From Branchiostoma floridae (lineage: Eukaryota; Chordata; Leptocardii; Amphioxiformes; Branchiostomatidae), in contig NC_049985.1 in the NCBI RefSeq assembly GCF_000003815.2, forward strand, positions 22,237,754-22,299,753: DNA of 62,000 nucleotides. The letters run 5' to 3'. A program made the position numbers and the translations under genes. Shown here piece after piece: positions 36,000-51,333 of this stretch; the stretch's first letter is position 1; every line of letters begins with the position of its first letter. The notes under the pieces were generated by a model. The model did no database searches, was not told where the DNA came from, and saw only the letters and a program-made list of their open reading frames with translations.

Positions 36000-38900
36000 T
36001 ACGGGAGGGGATCGGATTCAGGCCACGTTGTTGGTCAGATTTATCATGTGATAGGTAGAAGGACACCGATAGCTTCATTTTCTCTAAAATTTGTATCTCG
36101 ACCTTCTCAAGACAAGACGTGTTTCTCGAAGCACCCTCTTATCTAGTTCACAGACAGAGACATCTCTACTCGGTATGTACCGGTCGCTTTAAAATGCTGC
36201 CTGATGTTTTAGATACTGTGCAGTTCAAATTGATTTTTGGTGTAGTTGATATATATGTAGCGGGTGATGTTGAGAGACGAACGCTTGTCGTTTTTCTGGA
36301 CGTTACAATATGGAAAGAAGCCTGGTTATCCAGTACATGTGTGGCTAAAATGTTTCATTTTTCTGTTGTGTGGCATCATTGAATAGATGGTGTAACGTTT
36401 GAGACTGTTGGGCGACAATGCTAACCGACGCTGCCCGGGATACTAGTACATTAAACCAATGAATTTAGCTGGTGTTCTTCTGTATCTAGTAAGTAGTTGG
36501 AATGAAATGTGGTTTGGCACAATTGTCGATGGTTGTAAAGATAAAGCTGGCGCAATACGTACAAATTCTAACGGTTGTTTACTGGTTCCGAGAGGGAAAG
36601 ACCACCCCCTATTTCATAGTTTTTTTAGGCTTCTTTTTTTTCTGCTGTCTTTAGTAGGGCATGTAAAAGCCCGGGGTCACCTTGAAAACCTCGACTGTAG
36701 TTGTTCCTTGTTTAGACCTCTTAAGGCTGTGGTTTATGGTGCCACTTCTATAATGGTATTAATGATGGAGCTCTCAGTTTGATACATTTTTTTCCTGATT
36801 CTCTCTGGCCTAGTCAGTCTTTATTTCCTAAGTTATTTTCTTGCCTTTTTGACTTTAAGCCACATGTAGAGGCCCGGGGTCCCATTGAAATCTGCATATC
36901 TAATGGGAGTTTTGTAATGATTTTTTTTGTTTCATAACCATTGCTAGCTGTCACCTGGACTGAAAACGTGATACAATGACACGTGTAAATTTCGGCAATT
37001 CTCGGTCGCTTGAAGCACAAAACTGTCCAAACCGCCATCTTGGTCTTCCCACGGGAGGGGATCGGATTCAGGCCACGTGGTTGGTCAGATTTATCATGTG
37101 ATAGGTAGAAGGACACCGATAGCTTCATTTTCTCTATAATTTGTTTCTCGACCTTCTCAAGACGTGTTTCTCGAAGCACCCTCTTATCTAGTTCAGCTAC
37201 AGAGACATCTCTCATCGGCATGACCGGTTGATTTAAAGTGCTGCCTGATGTTTCATATACTGTTTAGTTTCGTTTAAGTTTACTTGGTATACTTGATACA
37301 ACAATCTTTTATTGACACGACAAAGGTACAGCGACTTTCGTAAGGTCTACATGTATAACAACTACTTACAGTACAACTAAACAGACATATATGGATATCT
37401 ACGTATTGGGTCTAACATGTCGTTTACACTAGTGGTTCTACGGTGTAAGCAATCGTGGATATCTACATGTAGCGGTTAATGTACGGCATAGTTGAATCGT
37501 CGGTGTGACGTTTCAGACTGTTTGGGTAAGAATGGGAAACGAAGATGCCCGGGGTACATTAAAGCTATGAAGATAGCTGTTGCTTTTCCATATCTAGTTA
37601 GAGTGTTATACTTATGGGCACAATTATCAATGGTTGTAAAGATAAAGCTGGCGCATTACGTACAAATACTGAAGCTTGTTTGCTGGTTTCGTCAGGGAGA
37701 GGTCAAATTTCATTTCATAGTTTTTTAGCCTTGTTTTTTTTTTTTTTAAGTGGGGCATGTAAAAGTCCGGGGTCACCTTAAAAACTGTGGTGTATTTGTT
37801 GCATTTCTGTGATGTATATATGGTGTGACTTTTACCAATGGTGGTAGAGATGGTGCTGCCACGCGTGTTTGAAACATTTTTACTGATTCTCTCGGGCCTG
37901 GTCAGTCATTACATTATAAGTTATTTTTTTGTCAATTTGACTTTAAGCCACATGTAGAGGCCCGGGGTCCCATTGAAATCTGCATATCTAATTGCTGTTT
38001 CTTATTATTATTTCGTTTCATAACCATCGGTAGCTATCACCTGGACTGAAAACGTGAGACAATGATACATGTAAATTTTGGCACTTGTTGCTCGATTGTA
38101 GCACAGAACTATCCAAATAGCCATCTTGGTCTTCCCACGAGAGGGGATCGGATTTCGGCGACATGGATTGGTCAGATTTATCATGTGAAAGGCAGAAGGA
38201 CACCGATTGCTTCATTTTCTGTATAATTTGTTTCTCGACCTTCTCAAGACAAGACGTGTTTCTGGAAGCACCCTCTTATCTAGTTCTCGGACAGTGACAT
38301 CTCTCATCGGTATGTACTGGTTGTTTTAAACTGCTGCCTGATGTTTTAGATACTGTTCAGTTCAATTTAATTATTGGTATAGTTGATATACATGTAGCGG
38401 ACAATGTTGAGAGACGGACTCTTGTCTTTGTTCTGGAAGTTACAATATGGTAACAAGCCTGGTTTTCCTGTATATCTGAGACTTAAATGTTTCATTTTTC
38501 TGTTGTGTGGCATATTTGAGTGTTTGGGTAATAATGGGAGACGAAGGTGCCCGCGATACATTAAACCTATGAATTTAGCTGCTGTTCTTCTGTATCTAGT
38601 AACTACTTAGAGTGTTATTCCTATATACACAATTATCGATGTTTGTAAAGACAAAGTTGATGTATTACGTACAAATTCTGAAGGTTGTTTACCGATTCCG
38701 TCAGGGAAAGATCAAACCCCATTTCATTGTTTTTAGCCTTCCTTTTTCTGCTGTTTTAAGTAGGGCATGTAAAAGCCTTGAAAACCCCGACTGTACTTGT
38801 TGCTTTTCTGGACCTCTTAAGGCTCTCGTTAATGTTGTAACTTTTATATAATAATGGTGTTAGAGATGGTGTTACCGCGTTTTAAACATTTTTACTGATT

Positions 38901-39270
38901 CTCTCGAGCCTGGTCAGTCTTTATTTCCTAAGTTATTTTCTTGCCAATTTGACTTTAAGCCACCTGTAGAGGCCCGGGGTTCCATTAAAATCTGCATATC
39001 TAATGGAAGTTTTTTAATGATCATTTTTGTTTCATAACCATTGCTAGCTATCACCTGGACTGAAAACGTGAGACAATGACACGTGTAAATTTCGGCACTT
39101 TTTGGTCGCTTGTAGCACAGCACTGTCCAAACAGCCATCTTGGTCTTCCCACGGGAGGGGATCGGATTCAGGCCACGTGGTTGGTCAGATTTATCATGTG
39201 ATAGGCAGAAGGACACCGATAGCGTCATTTTCTCTATAATTTGTTTCTCGACCTTCTCAAGACAAGACGT
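36000..39270. repeat. Right copy of the 3.2-kb duplicated block
   Basis: Partner of 22115-25390. It is complete across the site of the assembly gap in the left copy. Confidence 0.85.
37298..37463 (-). mobile_element. Duplicate copy of the LINE/SINE 3'-end insertion
   Basis: Same sequence and same position in the unit as 23429-23594. It was copied with the block, not independently inserted. Confidence 0.6.
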
Positions 39271-41178
39271 GTTTCTCGAAGCACCCTCTTATCTAGTTCA
39301 CCGACAGAGACATCTCTACTCGGTATGTACCGGTCGCTTTAAAATGCTGCCTGATGTTTTAGATACTGTGCAGTTCAAATTGATTTTTGGCGTAGTTGAT
39401 ATATATGTAGCGGGTGATGTTGAGAGACGAACGCTTGTCATTTTTCTGGACGTTGCAATATGGAAAGAAGCCTGATTATCCAGTACATGTGTGGCTAAAA
39501 TGTTTCATTTTTTCTGTTGTGTGACATAATTAAATAGATGGTGTAACGTTTGAGACTTTAGGGCGACAATGGGAACTTTCGCTGCTCTGGATTACATTAA
39601 ACCAATGAATTTACCTGGTGTTCTTCTGTCTAGTAAGTAGTTGGAATGTAATTTGGTTTGGCACAATTATCGATGGTTGTAAAGATAAAGCTTGCGCAAT
39701 ACGTACAAATTCTGACGGTTGTTTACTGGTTCATTTAGGGAAAGACCAACCCCCTATTTCATAGTTTTTTAGGCTTCCTTTTTTCTGCTGTTTTAAGTAG
39801 GGCATGTAAAAGCCCGGGGTCACCTTGAAAACCTCAGTTGTAGTTGTTCCTGTTTTGGACCTCTTAAGGATGTGGTTTATGGTGCCACTTTTATAATGGT
39901 ATTAATGATGGTGCTTTCAGTTTGAAACACTTTTTCTGATTCTCTCTGGCCTGGTCAGTTTTTATTTCCTAAGTTATTTTCTTGCCAATTTGACTTTAAG
40001 CCACATGTAGAGATCGGGGTACCATTGAAATCTGCATATCTAATGGAAGTTTCTGTAATGATTATTTTTGTTTCATAACAATTGCTAGCTGTCACCAGGA
40101 CTAAAAACGTGAGACAATGACACGCGTAAATTTCGGCACTTTTTGGTCACTTGTAGCACAGGACTGTCCAAACAGCCATCTTGGTCTTCCCACGGGAGGG
40201 GATCAGATTCAGGCCACGTGTTTGGTAGGATTTATCATGTGATAGGTAGAAGGACACCGATAGCTTCATTTTCTCTATAATTTGTTTCTCGACCTTCTCA
40301 AGACAAGACGTGTTTCTCGTAGCACCCTCTTATCTAGTTCTCCGACGACGGGCATCTCCCCTCGGTATGTAACGGCTCCTTAAAAGTGCTGCCTGATGTT
40401 TTAGGTACTGTTTAGTTCAGTTTAATTTTTGGTATAGTTGATATCCATGTAGCGGGTGATGTTGAGAGACGGACGCTTGTTCTGGAAGTTGTAATATGGA
40501 ACGAAACCCCGTACGTGTAATACCTGTTAGACTGACATGTTTAATTTGCACGTGTTTATTTAATTGTTGTGCGGAATGACTGAATAGCGGTTAACAATGG
40601 GAAACGAAGCAGTCCGAGATACATTAAATCTATGAATCTAGCTGCTGCTCTTCTGTGCCTAGTTAGAGTTTTATACTTATATGGGCACAATTATCGATGG
40701 TTGTAAAGATAAACCTGGCGCATTACGTATAAATCCTGACTTTTGTTTACTGGTTCCGTCAGGTGGAAGTCAACCCCCCACACTTGTTTTAGCCTTCCTG
40801 TGTTTTCGTCTGTTTTAAGTAGGTCATGTGAAGCCAGAGGTCACCTTGGAAACTGTGGTTCTAGTTGCTACTTTTACAGATTTTGTCTAATTTACTTAAT
40901 AAATCAGAAAGAAGAGAAATATCAGTGACACCATTATCAAAGTACGCGTGAACTAACAACAGATTGTGCCATGTGTGCGTAGTACAAGTCTACATTACAT
41001 GTCTACATGTGCAGATCGGGATACTTTGTCAAACATCTTACTTCCATATAACATAAAAAGCGTCAATGCAAACATGTGCTACTTGTGTGAATGACCATAT
41101 ACAAATGTAGTACAAATAGTTAAAGCTCACGGTGCTTCTTATTACTTTTGTTCATCACCACTAGAACTGGACGTCATC

Positions 41179-45554
<4,376 letters not shown>

Positions 45555-45582
45555 GTACAAATAAGCTCTGAGTCGCCCAAGA

Positions 45583-45588
45583 AATAAA
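45583..45588 (+). terminator. Polyadenylation signal AATAAA (protease)
   Basis: 28 bp after the annotated stop and 83 bp after the alternative TAG at 45497-45499. A GT-rich stretch (TTTTATGTGTCCGTGTTTT) follows. Confidence 0.75.
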
Positions 45589-45599
45589 TACCAGGAACG

Positions 45600-47100
45600 T
45601 AATCACTGAATGCTGTCCTTTTATGTGTCCGTGTTTTATTCCATAACGATAACGTTAATGTTAGTCACTAGGTTGGAATGTATGTGTGCTAGTAAAAACA
45701 CTGTAGGCAGCAGTGGCGGCGCCCCCCCCCCCCAAAAAAAATTGTAGACATATTTGAGGGAGGGACTGTGGACTGTCTTCAGGTATTCTATAGTTGGGTG
45801 TGAGCATGAAAGTTAATCTATGTCGCCACATCCAAGAGAAATATGTAACTTCTAGATCCATTTGGAGTAGAAATATATCACCTGTAAGATTCAAACACGA
45901 AATAAGAATGTTTTGTCTAATGATCCTGTTAATATCTGAGAACTCGTTTATTCGCATAATGTCATTTTTCAAAAACAGAATGCTTCCTCATCAAACTATC
46001 ACAAACACGACTTGATGGTTTATAAGATGAAATGCAACAAATGTTCAGGCTATACTTCTTTTTCAAGTTGAAGTTCGTTAAGACATTACCCAAATCACCC
46101 TAAAAAGCTTCAGCGTATTTCACTTGTAAGTATAGCAACTAAATCGAAAGCACACCCTAGCATTGTTAACAAGTACAAATAACAGGCCTGCATGCTAAGC
46201 ACAGTAGTGGCCCCTCTCCTCGAAGAAATATTTCTAGGCCAAGGTTAATTAAGATAGTACGTGATGAAATTGTCTAATTTTGTGTCGTCGCTGGAGCGAT
46301 TGGGGAAGACACAACCCCCACCTAATGACGCCACACTCACTTGAAACCGTGTCCCGTCAAGCCTTTCGCACAATAACGGTCCGGCAGAGTCACCCTAGGA
46401 AAACAAGTCTGATGTTATTCCCACTTTGTCATAACACGCCGTATAGAAATGTAACAGGAGAATTTGCAAATGGCAGGCATCTTCACCCCCCCTCCGACAT
46501 TTGTGAGCTAAAGATTAATCGGATTGAACAACAATTGTACAAAGCACATAGTATGACAAAAGCAACAGTTCTAACAGACAGTTGAACTTTGCAGGAGACA
46601 TGCATTTCTGTTCTCCAAAATGCCCAAAGTTAGCTATCGTACGACGATCGCCCGACCTATGTGACCGCGCCCTACACCTGGCTGAGGTTTCATCTTTGTG
46701 GGCGTGGCTTCTAACCAGCTGTCAGCAAATGAAAGAATCGGCGTTACCTAAGGAAAACATTTAGCCGAGTCTCTGACTCTCTGGTACCTGTTAATAAGTC
46801 ATGTACACACCATGAAAGTTAAAATCCCAGTTTAGTAGAGCTTTCCAGATGTATGTTGAATAGGTTACGATTAGGCTTTACGGAGAAGAATGGGGATATT
46901 GGATAATATTTTACAACTCTGATCACCAGATATGAATCATATGCAGTATCTTTCAGTCTTATACACATGTTGATCTTTAATTTGATATGAGGGGTTCAGT
47001 AAGACCTACATGTTTGTCTCCCTATGGCAGGATATTCGATGCCAAACAGATAGTTTTACGTAATTCCAGGTCGTAATTCACAGTCGCGTCGTTATACAAC
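45600..47100. other. Intergenic, no supported gene
   Basis: Low-complexity C/A runs near 45720 and a few short frames with no recognisable domain. Nothing else seen. Confidence 0.4.
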
Positions 47101-47398
47101 CCCCCCCCCCCCCAACACACACATGTAGCGAAAATCGATCGGACGACGAGTCCGCGAGCTCTAAATTACAAGGAGTCAAGACCCTGAAGCCGACTAAGTA
47201 ATGGCAGAGTTAAACCCCCCCCTCCCATNNNNNNNNNNNNNNNNNNNNNNNNNNNNNNNNNNNNNNNNNNNNNNNNNNNNNNNNNNNNNNNNNNNNNNNN
47301 NNNNNNNNNNNNNNNNNNNNNNNNNNNNTCATGCCTCCTCGTAATTTAAAGCTCGCAGAATCGTCGTCCGATCGATTTTCGCTACATGTGAGGGGGGT
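47101..47398. mobile_element. Inverted-repeat element around an assembly gap
   Basis: The left end (C run, then ACATGTAGCGAAAATCGATC, GGACGACGAGTCCGCGAGCT) is repeated inverted at the right end (AGCTCGCAGAATCGTCGTCC, GATCGATTTTCGCTACATGT, then a G run). Arms of about 65 bp flank the gap at 47229-47328. It interrupts a protease fragment on the minus strand. Confidence 0.65.
47229..47328. other. Assembly gap (100 N) inside an inverted repeat
   Basis: The gap lies between the two arms of the element at 47101-47398, next to C runs. The hairpin and homopolymers probably stopped the sequencing. Confidence 0.8.
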
Positions 47399-47455
47399 AT
47401 TAGCAAGCTTGATCAACGCTATGTCGTTGTCAAGGATGACGTCAGGGAGAAGACG
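47399..47455 (-). pseudogene. Serine protease fragment (catalytic Asp segment)
   Basis: The minus strand encodes LPDVILDNDIALIKLANT; DNDIALIKL is the Asp102 motif of chymotrypsin-fold proteases and matches DNDIALLKL of the complete protease to the left. The coding similarity stops at the inverted-repeat element. Upstream on the same strand, 47475-47530 reads FPPVSYATPNDLDSG before a GTGAGA donor-like site, which could be protease-derived but is out of the expected order. It is a relic, oriented opposite to the intact gene. Confidence 0.65.
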
Positions 47456-47810
47456 ATAGTAGTTTCCCAAACTGTCTCACCAGAATCCAGGTCATTTGGT
47501 GTGGCATAGCTAACAGGCGGGAAGTAAATCTTAGTACTACTACTAATAATAATAGTAATTTATATGTCATGTGATAGACTTTGAAAACTATGATGTCCAT
47601 TCTATGGTCTTGATATTTTGTGGCAGATAGCTTGTGATGTAAGGAAGAAATTGTGTAGGTTTGGGCCTTCTAGCAGCTTGCTCTGGAACTGCAGGGGTTC
47701 CTTTGTCGAAATCTTACTAGTAGAATAACTGAAGAAAGTAATTACAGATAGTTGCAGCTAGGATTCTAGTGCCATGTAGCATGACTACAAGAACTACACA
47801 TAATACAGCT

Positions 47811-48523
47811 CAAACTTGGATGGTCCGTTTCCTTTGTCTTTCACCGTATACTCTGTTACAATGAGTACATCTAGCTACAGATACAACTGTAGTACTGTGT
47901 AGCATTACTATAGAGACTACACACAGCTCAAACTTGGATGGTCCGTTTCCTTTGTCTTTCACCGTATACTCTGTTACAATGAGTACATCTAGCTACAGAT
48001 ACAACTGTAGTACTGTGTAGCATTACTATAGAGACTACACACAGCTCAAACTTGGATGGTCCGTTTCCTTTGTCTTTCACCGTATACTCTGTTACAATGA
48101 GTACATCTAGCTACAGATACAACTGTAGTACTGTGTGGCATGACTAAAGAGACTACACACAGCTCAAACTTGGATGGTCCGTTTCCTTTGTCTTTCACCG
48201 TATACTCTGTTACAATGAGTACATCTAGCTACAGATACAACTGTAGTACTGTGTAGCATTACTATAGAGACTACACACAGCTCAAACTTGGATGGTCCGT
48301 TTCCTTTGTCTTTCACCGTATACTCTGTTACAATGAGTACATCTAGCTACAGATACAACTGTAGTACTGTGTAGCATTACTATAGAGACTACACACAGCT
48401 CAAACTTGGATGGTCCGTTTCCTTTGTCTTTCACCGTATACTCTGTTACAATGAGTACATCTAGCTACAGATACAACTGTAGTACTGTGTGGCATGACTA
48501 AAGAGACTACACATAATACAGCT
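47811..48523. repeat. 118-bp minisatellite, six units in an AABAAB pattern
   Basis: Unit starts (CAAACTTGGATGGTCC) are at 47811, 47929, 48047, 48165, 48283 and 48401, spaced exactly 118 bp; a seventh partial start is at 48524. Units 1, 2, 4 and 5 carry AGCATTACTATAGAG; units 3 and 6 carry GGCATGACTAAAGAG. The true repeat is thus a 354-bp trimer present twice. The outermost borders share TACACATAATACAG, which is missing inside. Confidence 0.92.
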
Positions 48524-48580
48524 CAAACTTGAGTGGTCCTGACTGCAAATGCACTGAAGAGCGACCGCCGTGGGACCTAC

Positions 48581-48952
48581 TTAAAGCTAATGGCACAACC
48601 CGCCGTACGTGCAATTTGCCCGTACGTTTTTTTTTGGGGGGGGGGGGGGGTAGGCCACGTCCGCCACGTATTTCTGAAAACATTCAGGCTGTACAGGGCA
48701 GACGCGTCGCCCATGCTGGCACGTACGGGGGGCGAATCCGCAGCCCGATGGCAGAGAAGATTTTGACTGCACTAAAATTGTACGTACGGTGTGTCTGCGT
48801 CCTCCAAAATCCGTCGGATTCCCTACGAGTTCGTACGGAGGCGGTACTTACCAATTAAAAAAAAGTCACTTACGGATCCCAAAAGATTGGCCACGTTTTG
48901 ACACGTAGACAGCACGTATTTTCGCGTACGGTGGGATGTGCCCTAAGCTTAA
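48581..48952. mobile_element. MITE with TTAA ends and CGTACG-rich ends, copy 1
   Basis: The left end (TTAAAGCTAATGGCACAACC, CGCCGTACGTGCAA) and right end (CGTACGGTGGGATGTGCCCT, AAGCTTAA) are inverted repeats. The interior shares GGCCACGTCCGCCACGTATT and GACAGCACGTATTT with copy 2. A run of about 18 G is present at 48635. Confidence 0.7.
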
Positions 48953-49126
48953 CGGTCGCACTACGATCTCATGAAAGCATATTAAGCTGATAATAACAAA
49001 AACTTTGCCAGTCCTAGCAAACAAAACTAACTTAAATTTGAGTATTGTACCTTTCCGTTTCGAAGTTTAGAAATACTAATAGTTCGACCCTTTATTGGCA
49101 TTCCCATCGTAGTGACGATAAGGGTT

Positions 49127-50230
49127 CCTACCTGGCTAAATTGGCATTTTGACCTTCCATTGTTTTCTCATTAAAGGGACATAATGTAAATAATAAAGGC
49201 ACTGTTTTCGGTCATTTTTCTGCATTATGAGTTGAGTCTACCTTATTACACTGCACAGCAATATTTACAACGCATTGATACGGCTTTGCTGTGCCTTGAG
49301 GACGTCTTGAAATATGCGCACTTCCCTCCGCCGCTTGAGTTGTCCGCCATTTTCTCTAACTCTCCGACGAACCAAAGTGCGCTTTAGAACGCGTTCGGTG
49401 GTTCGCTCGAATCGTTACTGAAGTTTGTTGAAAGTCCCCGCGAAGCTCCGAGGATCTGCAACCGCAACGGTCGATTCGGAAATCTACGGCCGGCTTACTT
49501 CCGGTAGGCTACCCGGAAGTAAGTGAATTTGGTCGTGGCTTACTTTGGCGTTGTTAATTAACGCTAGAAATGTGATAAAATGACGCAGATACGTTGGAAA
49601 TAACTTACAAATGTCAATATGACTGGAGATTTTAAAGTTCAGAACATTTGAAATTTTGGCGCCAAAGTTCTACAATATGTCCCTTTAATGAATTAAGAAT
49701 AAATGGAATCGTAATATTGATAGATGGGCATGAAAAAAACATGATTTTTTGGACCATATGAATATTGAAAGATGGGCTTAGAAGAATTAGAAATATGATT
49801 TTTGGACCATATGGATGACATGTTGACGCTTTGTTTTTCATGTGCATGATTATGAACGCATCTTGATATTTTTCTAATGACATGTAATTATTAGAAAATA
49901 ATTATTTCCATCTAATTAAAATAAAATCATTTTCTAATAGCTAAAAATAATCAGTAGATATCAAGATGTGCGAAGGTGAGTTTGTAGCCTTCAGTATTAT
50001 GCACATGAAAATCATAGTTTCATTACAGTGGTATGTACCAAAGTGCTGTATTTTCTCATAGAAAAAATAATATTAGGGGCAATAATTGATGATGTCATCA
50101 ATATGGTCCAAAGTCATATTTACAATTCTTCTAAGCTCATGTATCAATATTCGTTACGACTCCATTCTTTCTTAATTCATTAAAGAGAAAACAACGGAAG
50201 GTCAAAATTCCAATTGAGCCAGGTATACGT
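49127..50230. mobile_element. Foldback element with long inverted arms
   Basis: The left arm (TACCTGGCTAAATTGGCATT, TTGACCTTCCATTGTTTTCT) and, after a nested element, GGACCATATGAATATTG and GGGCTTAGAAGAATTAG are mirrored at 50100-50230 (CTTCTAAGCTCATG, CTTAATTCATTAAAGAG, GGTCAAAATTCCAATTGAGC, CAGGTA). Without the nested insertion the element is about 585 bp. No coding sequence. Confidence 0.65.
49171..49689. mobile_element. MITE nested in the foldback element
   Basis: The ends TTAAAGGGACATAATGTA and ACAATATGTCCCTTTAA are inverted. The GC-rich centre holds an 11-bp-stem hairpin, CTTACTTCCGG/CCGGAAGTAAG (49494-49524). It interrupts the left arm of the surrounding element, so it inserted later. 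Confidence 0.7.
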
Positions 50231-50476
50231 ATACGTAGGATATCTTAAGCATAAGGAGTTTTGTTGTTTCCAATGTCATGTGCAATAAGCCGGGCATCCT
50301 GTAATGTAGTCAAACACATGAGAACGCTCAACTCTCTAATTCTTACTTGTCTCCAGATAAATCATATTGACTTGTAGACGGTTGACAGAGGAAAAGCATT
50401 ACAGACAGAATCATTCAAGAAATCTCGAATACGGATTTGGGGGCCAGGGGTGGGTCATAACGATATGAAGCGTAAC

Positions 50477-51042
50477 ATGCCCGTAGCCAGGGGGGTTCGG
50501 GGGGTTCGGAAGAACCCTCCCCCCCACACACACGCTCAAAGGTCCGTTTTTTTACGGTCGAAGGTCCACTTTTTCATGTCCAAGATTTTTTTTCAAAGGC
50601 ATGACTGATTTGCATTTTTCACTGATAGACATTTCATTCAATTTTAGTCATTCTATCAGCAAAGTTTGCCCCAGAAAGTGCAGGAAATGGCTTTTCAGGG
50701 GGTCCAGATTTCAAAATTTCCCCGGACCTCCACTGCGACGCCTCGCACCTTTGGTGTCGGACATGGTGAAAATATGTCGGGGGAGTCAGCCTCAAAGACT
50801 TTTGCAAAAAGCCTTGTATATTTTGATAAAAATTCCATTAAACTTATACAGCGAATTTTGCCACTCAAAATGCAGGAAATGGCGTTCGAGAGGGTCAAGA
50901 TTTCAATTTTTCCGGGGGAGCATACTCCCGGAACCCCCTAGACAGCTCACGCCTTCGGCGTCAGTCTCGCGCCTTTGGCGCTCGATGGTCCCACAAGTAC
51001 TAAAAAGACCCCCCCCCAACCAAAATCCTGGCTACGGGCATG
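50477..51042. mobile_element. Repeat element with ATGCCCGTAGCCAGG inverted ends
   Basis: ATGCCCGTAGCCAGG at the left and CCTGGCTACGGGCAT at the right. Inside are two related tandem segments (GTGCAGGAAATGGCTTTTCA and ATGCAGGAAATGGCGTTCGA). The 169-codon frame across it is repeat-derived and shows no known domain. Confidence 0.7.
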
Positions 51043-51254
51043 GCGTATATAGTCCCATAGCCTTAAAATTTGTGCTGATGAGAATCTTGAGATTTCATGG
51101 CCAAAATTAAGATATGTTTCAAACTCTGTGAATGGGGTTTTCCTGCCATCTGCTAATCTATGTCACTCGTGTATGACAGTTTACTTTCGCGTTTTCCTAG
51201 GAGAAAGAAAATTATGCTGGTGAGACGACCGCCTATGGTGTAATGTTACACTGA

Positions 51255-51260
51255 TTTAAT
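51255..51260 (-). terminator. Polyadenylation signal ATTAAA (VCBP gene B)
   Basis: ATTAAA on the minus strand, about 75 bp after the stop codon. Confidence 0.5.
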
Positions 51261-51333
51261 AGTGAGACCCCCATGCTATGAAAACCTACGACAGCCAACG
51301 CTGGCACCCGTGGATTGGTCATTAAACCGTCAT

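Larger units (their letters stand above)
8462..40880. repeat. 32-kb tandem array of ~1.05-kb satellite-like units
   Basis: About 31 copies of a unit recognised by CGGGAGGGGATCGGATTCAG, CCATCTTGGTCTTCCC, CTTATCTAGTTCACCGACAG, ATGTAGCGGGTGATGTTGAG and GCCCGGGGTCACCTTG. Neighbouring anchors are typically 1.0-1.1 kb apart, with truncated units as short as 0.3 kb. Within each unit a GGCCCGGGGTC core occurs twice (after CATGTAAA and after CATGTAGA), hinting at an older half-unit. Both array ends fall in the same unit position, around CTAGTTGCTGCTTTT. Many 60-110-codon frames recur on the minus strand (MKLSVSFYLSHDKSDQPRG...), but they shift frame between units and are not called as genes. No transposase or rRNA/histone-type gene is seen in the unit. 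Confidence 0.85.

Noticed and set aside
8586-40300. Recurring minus-strand frame (MKLSVSFYLSHDKSDQPRG...) in many satellite units as a gene family
   Set aside because: The frame is shared because the units are homologous. Several units shift into another frame (SDQSMSPKSDPLPWED...) through small indels, lengths vary, and there are no splice or domain signals.
47811-48523. CRISPR-like array
   Set aside because: Adjacent 118-bp units without unique spacers, in a eukaryotic genome: an ordinary minisatellite.
48529-48858. 109-codon frame
   Set aside because: Spans a MITE and its poly-G run; translation is repeat-derived.
50601-51110. 169-codon frame
   Set aside because: Lies almost wholly inside an inverted-repeat element with internal duplications; no domain recognised.
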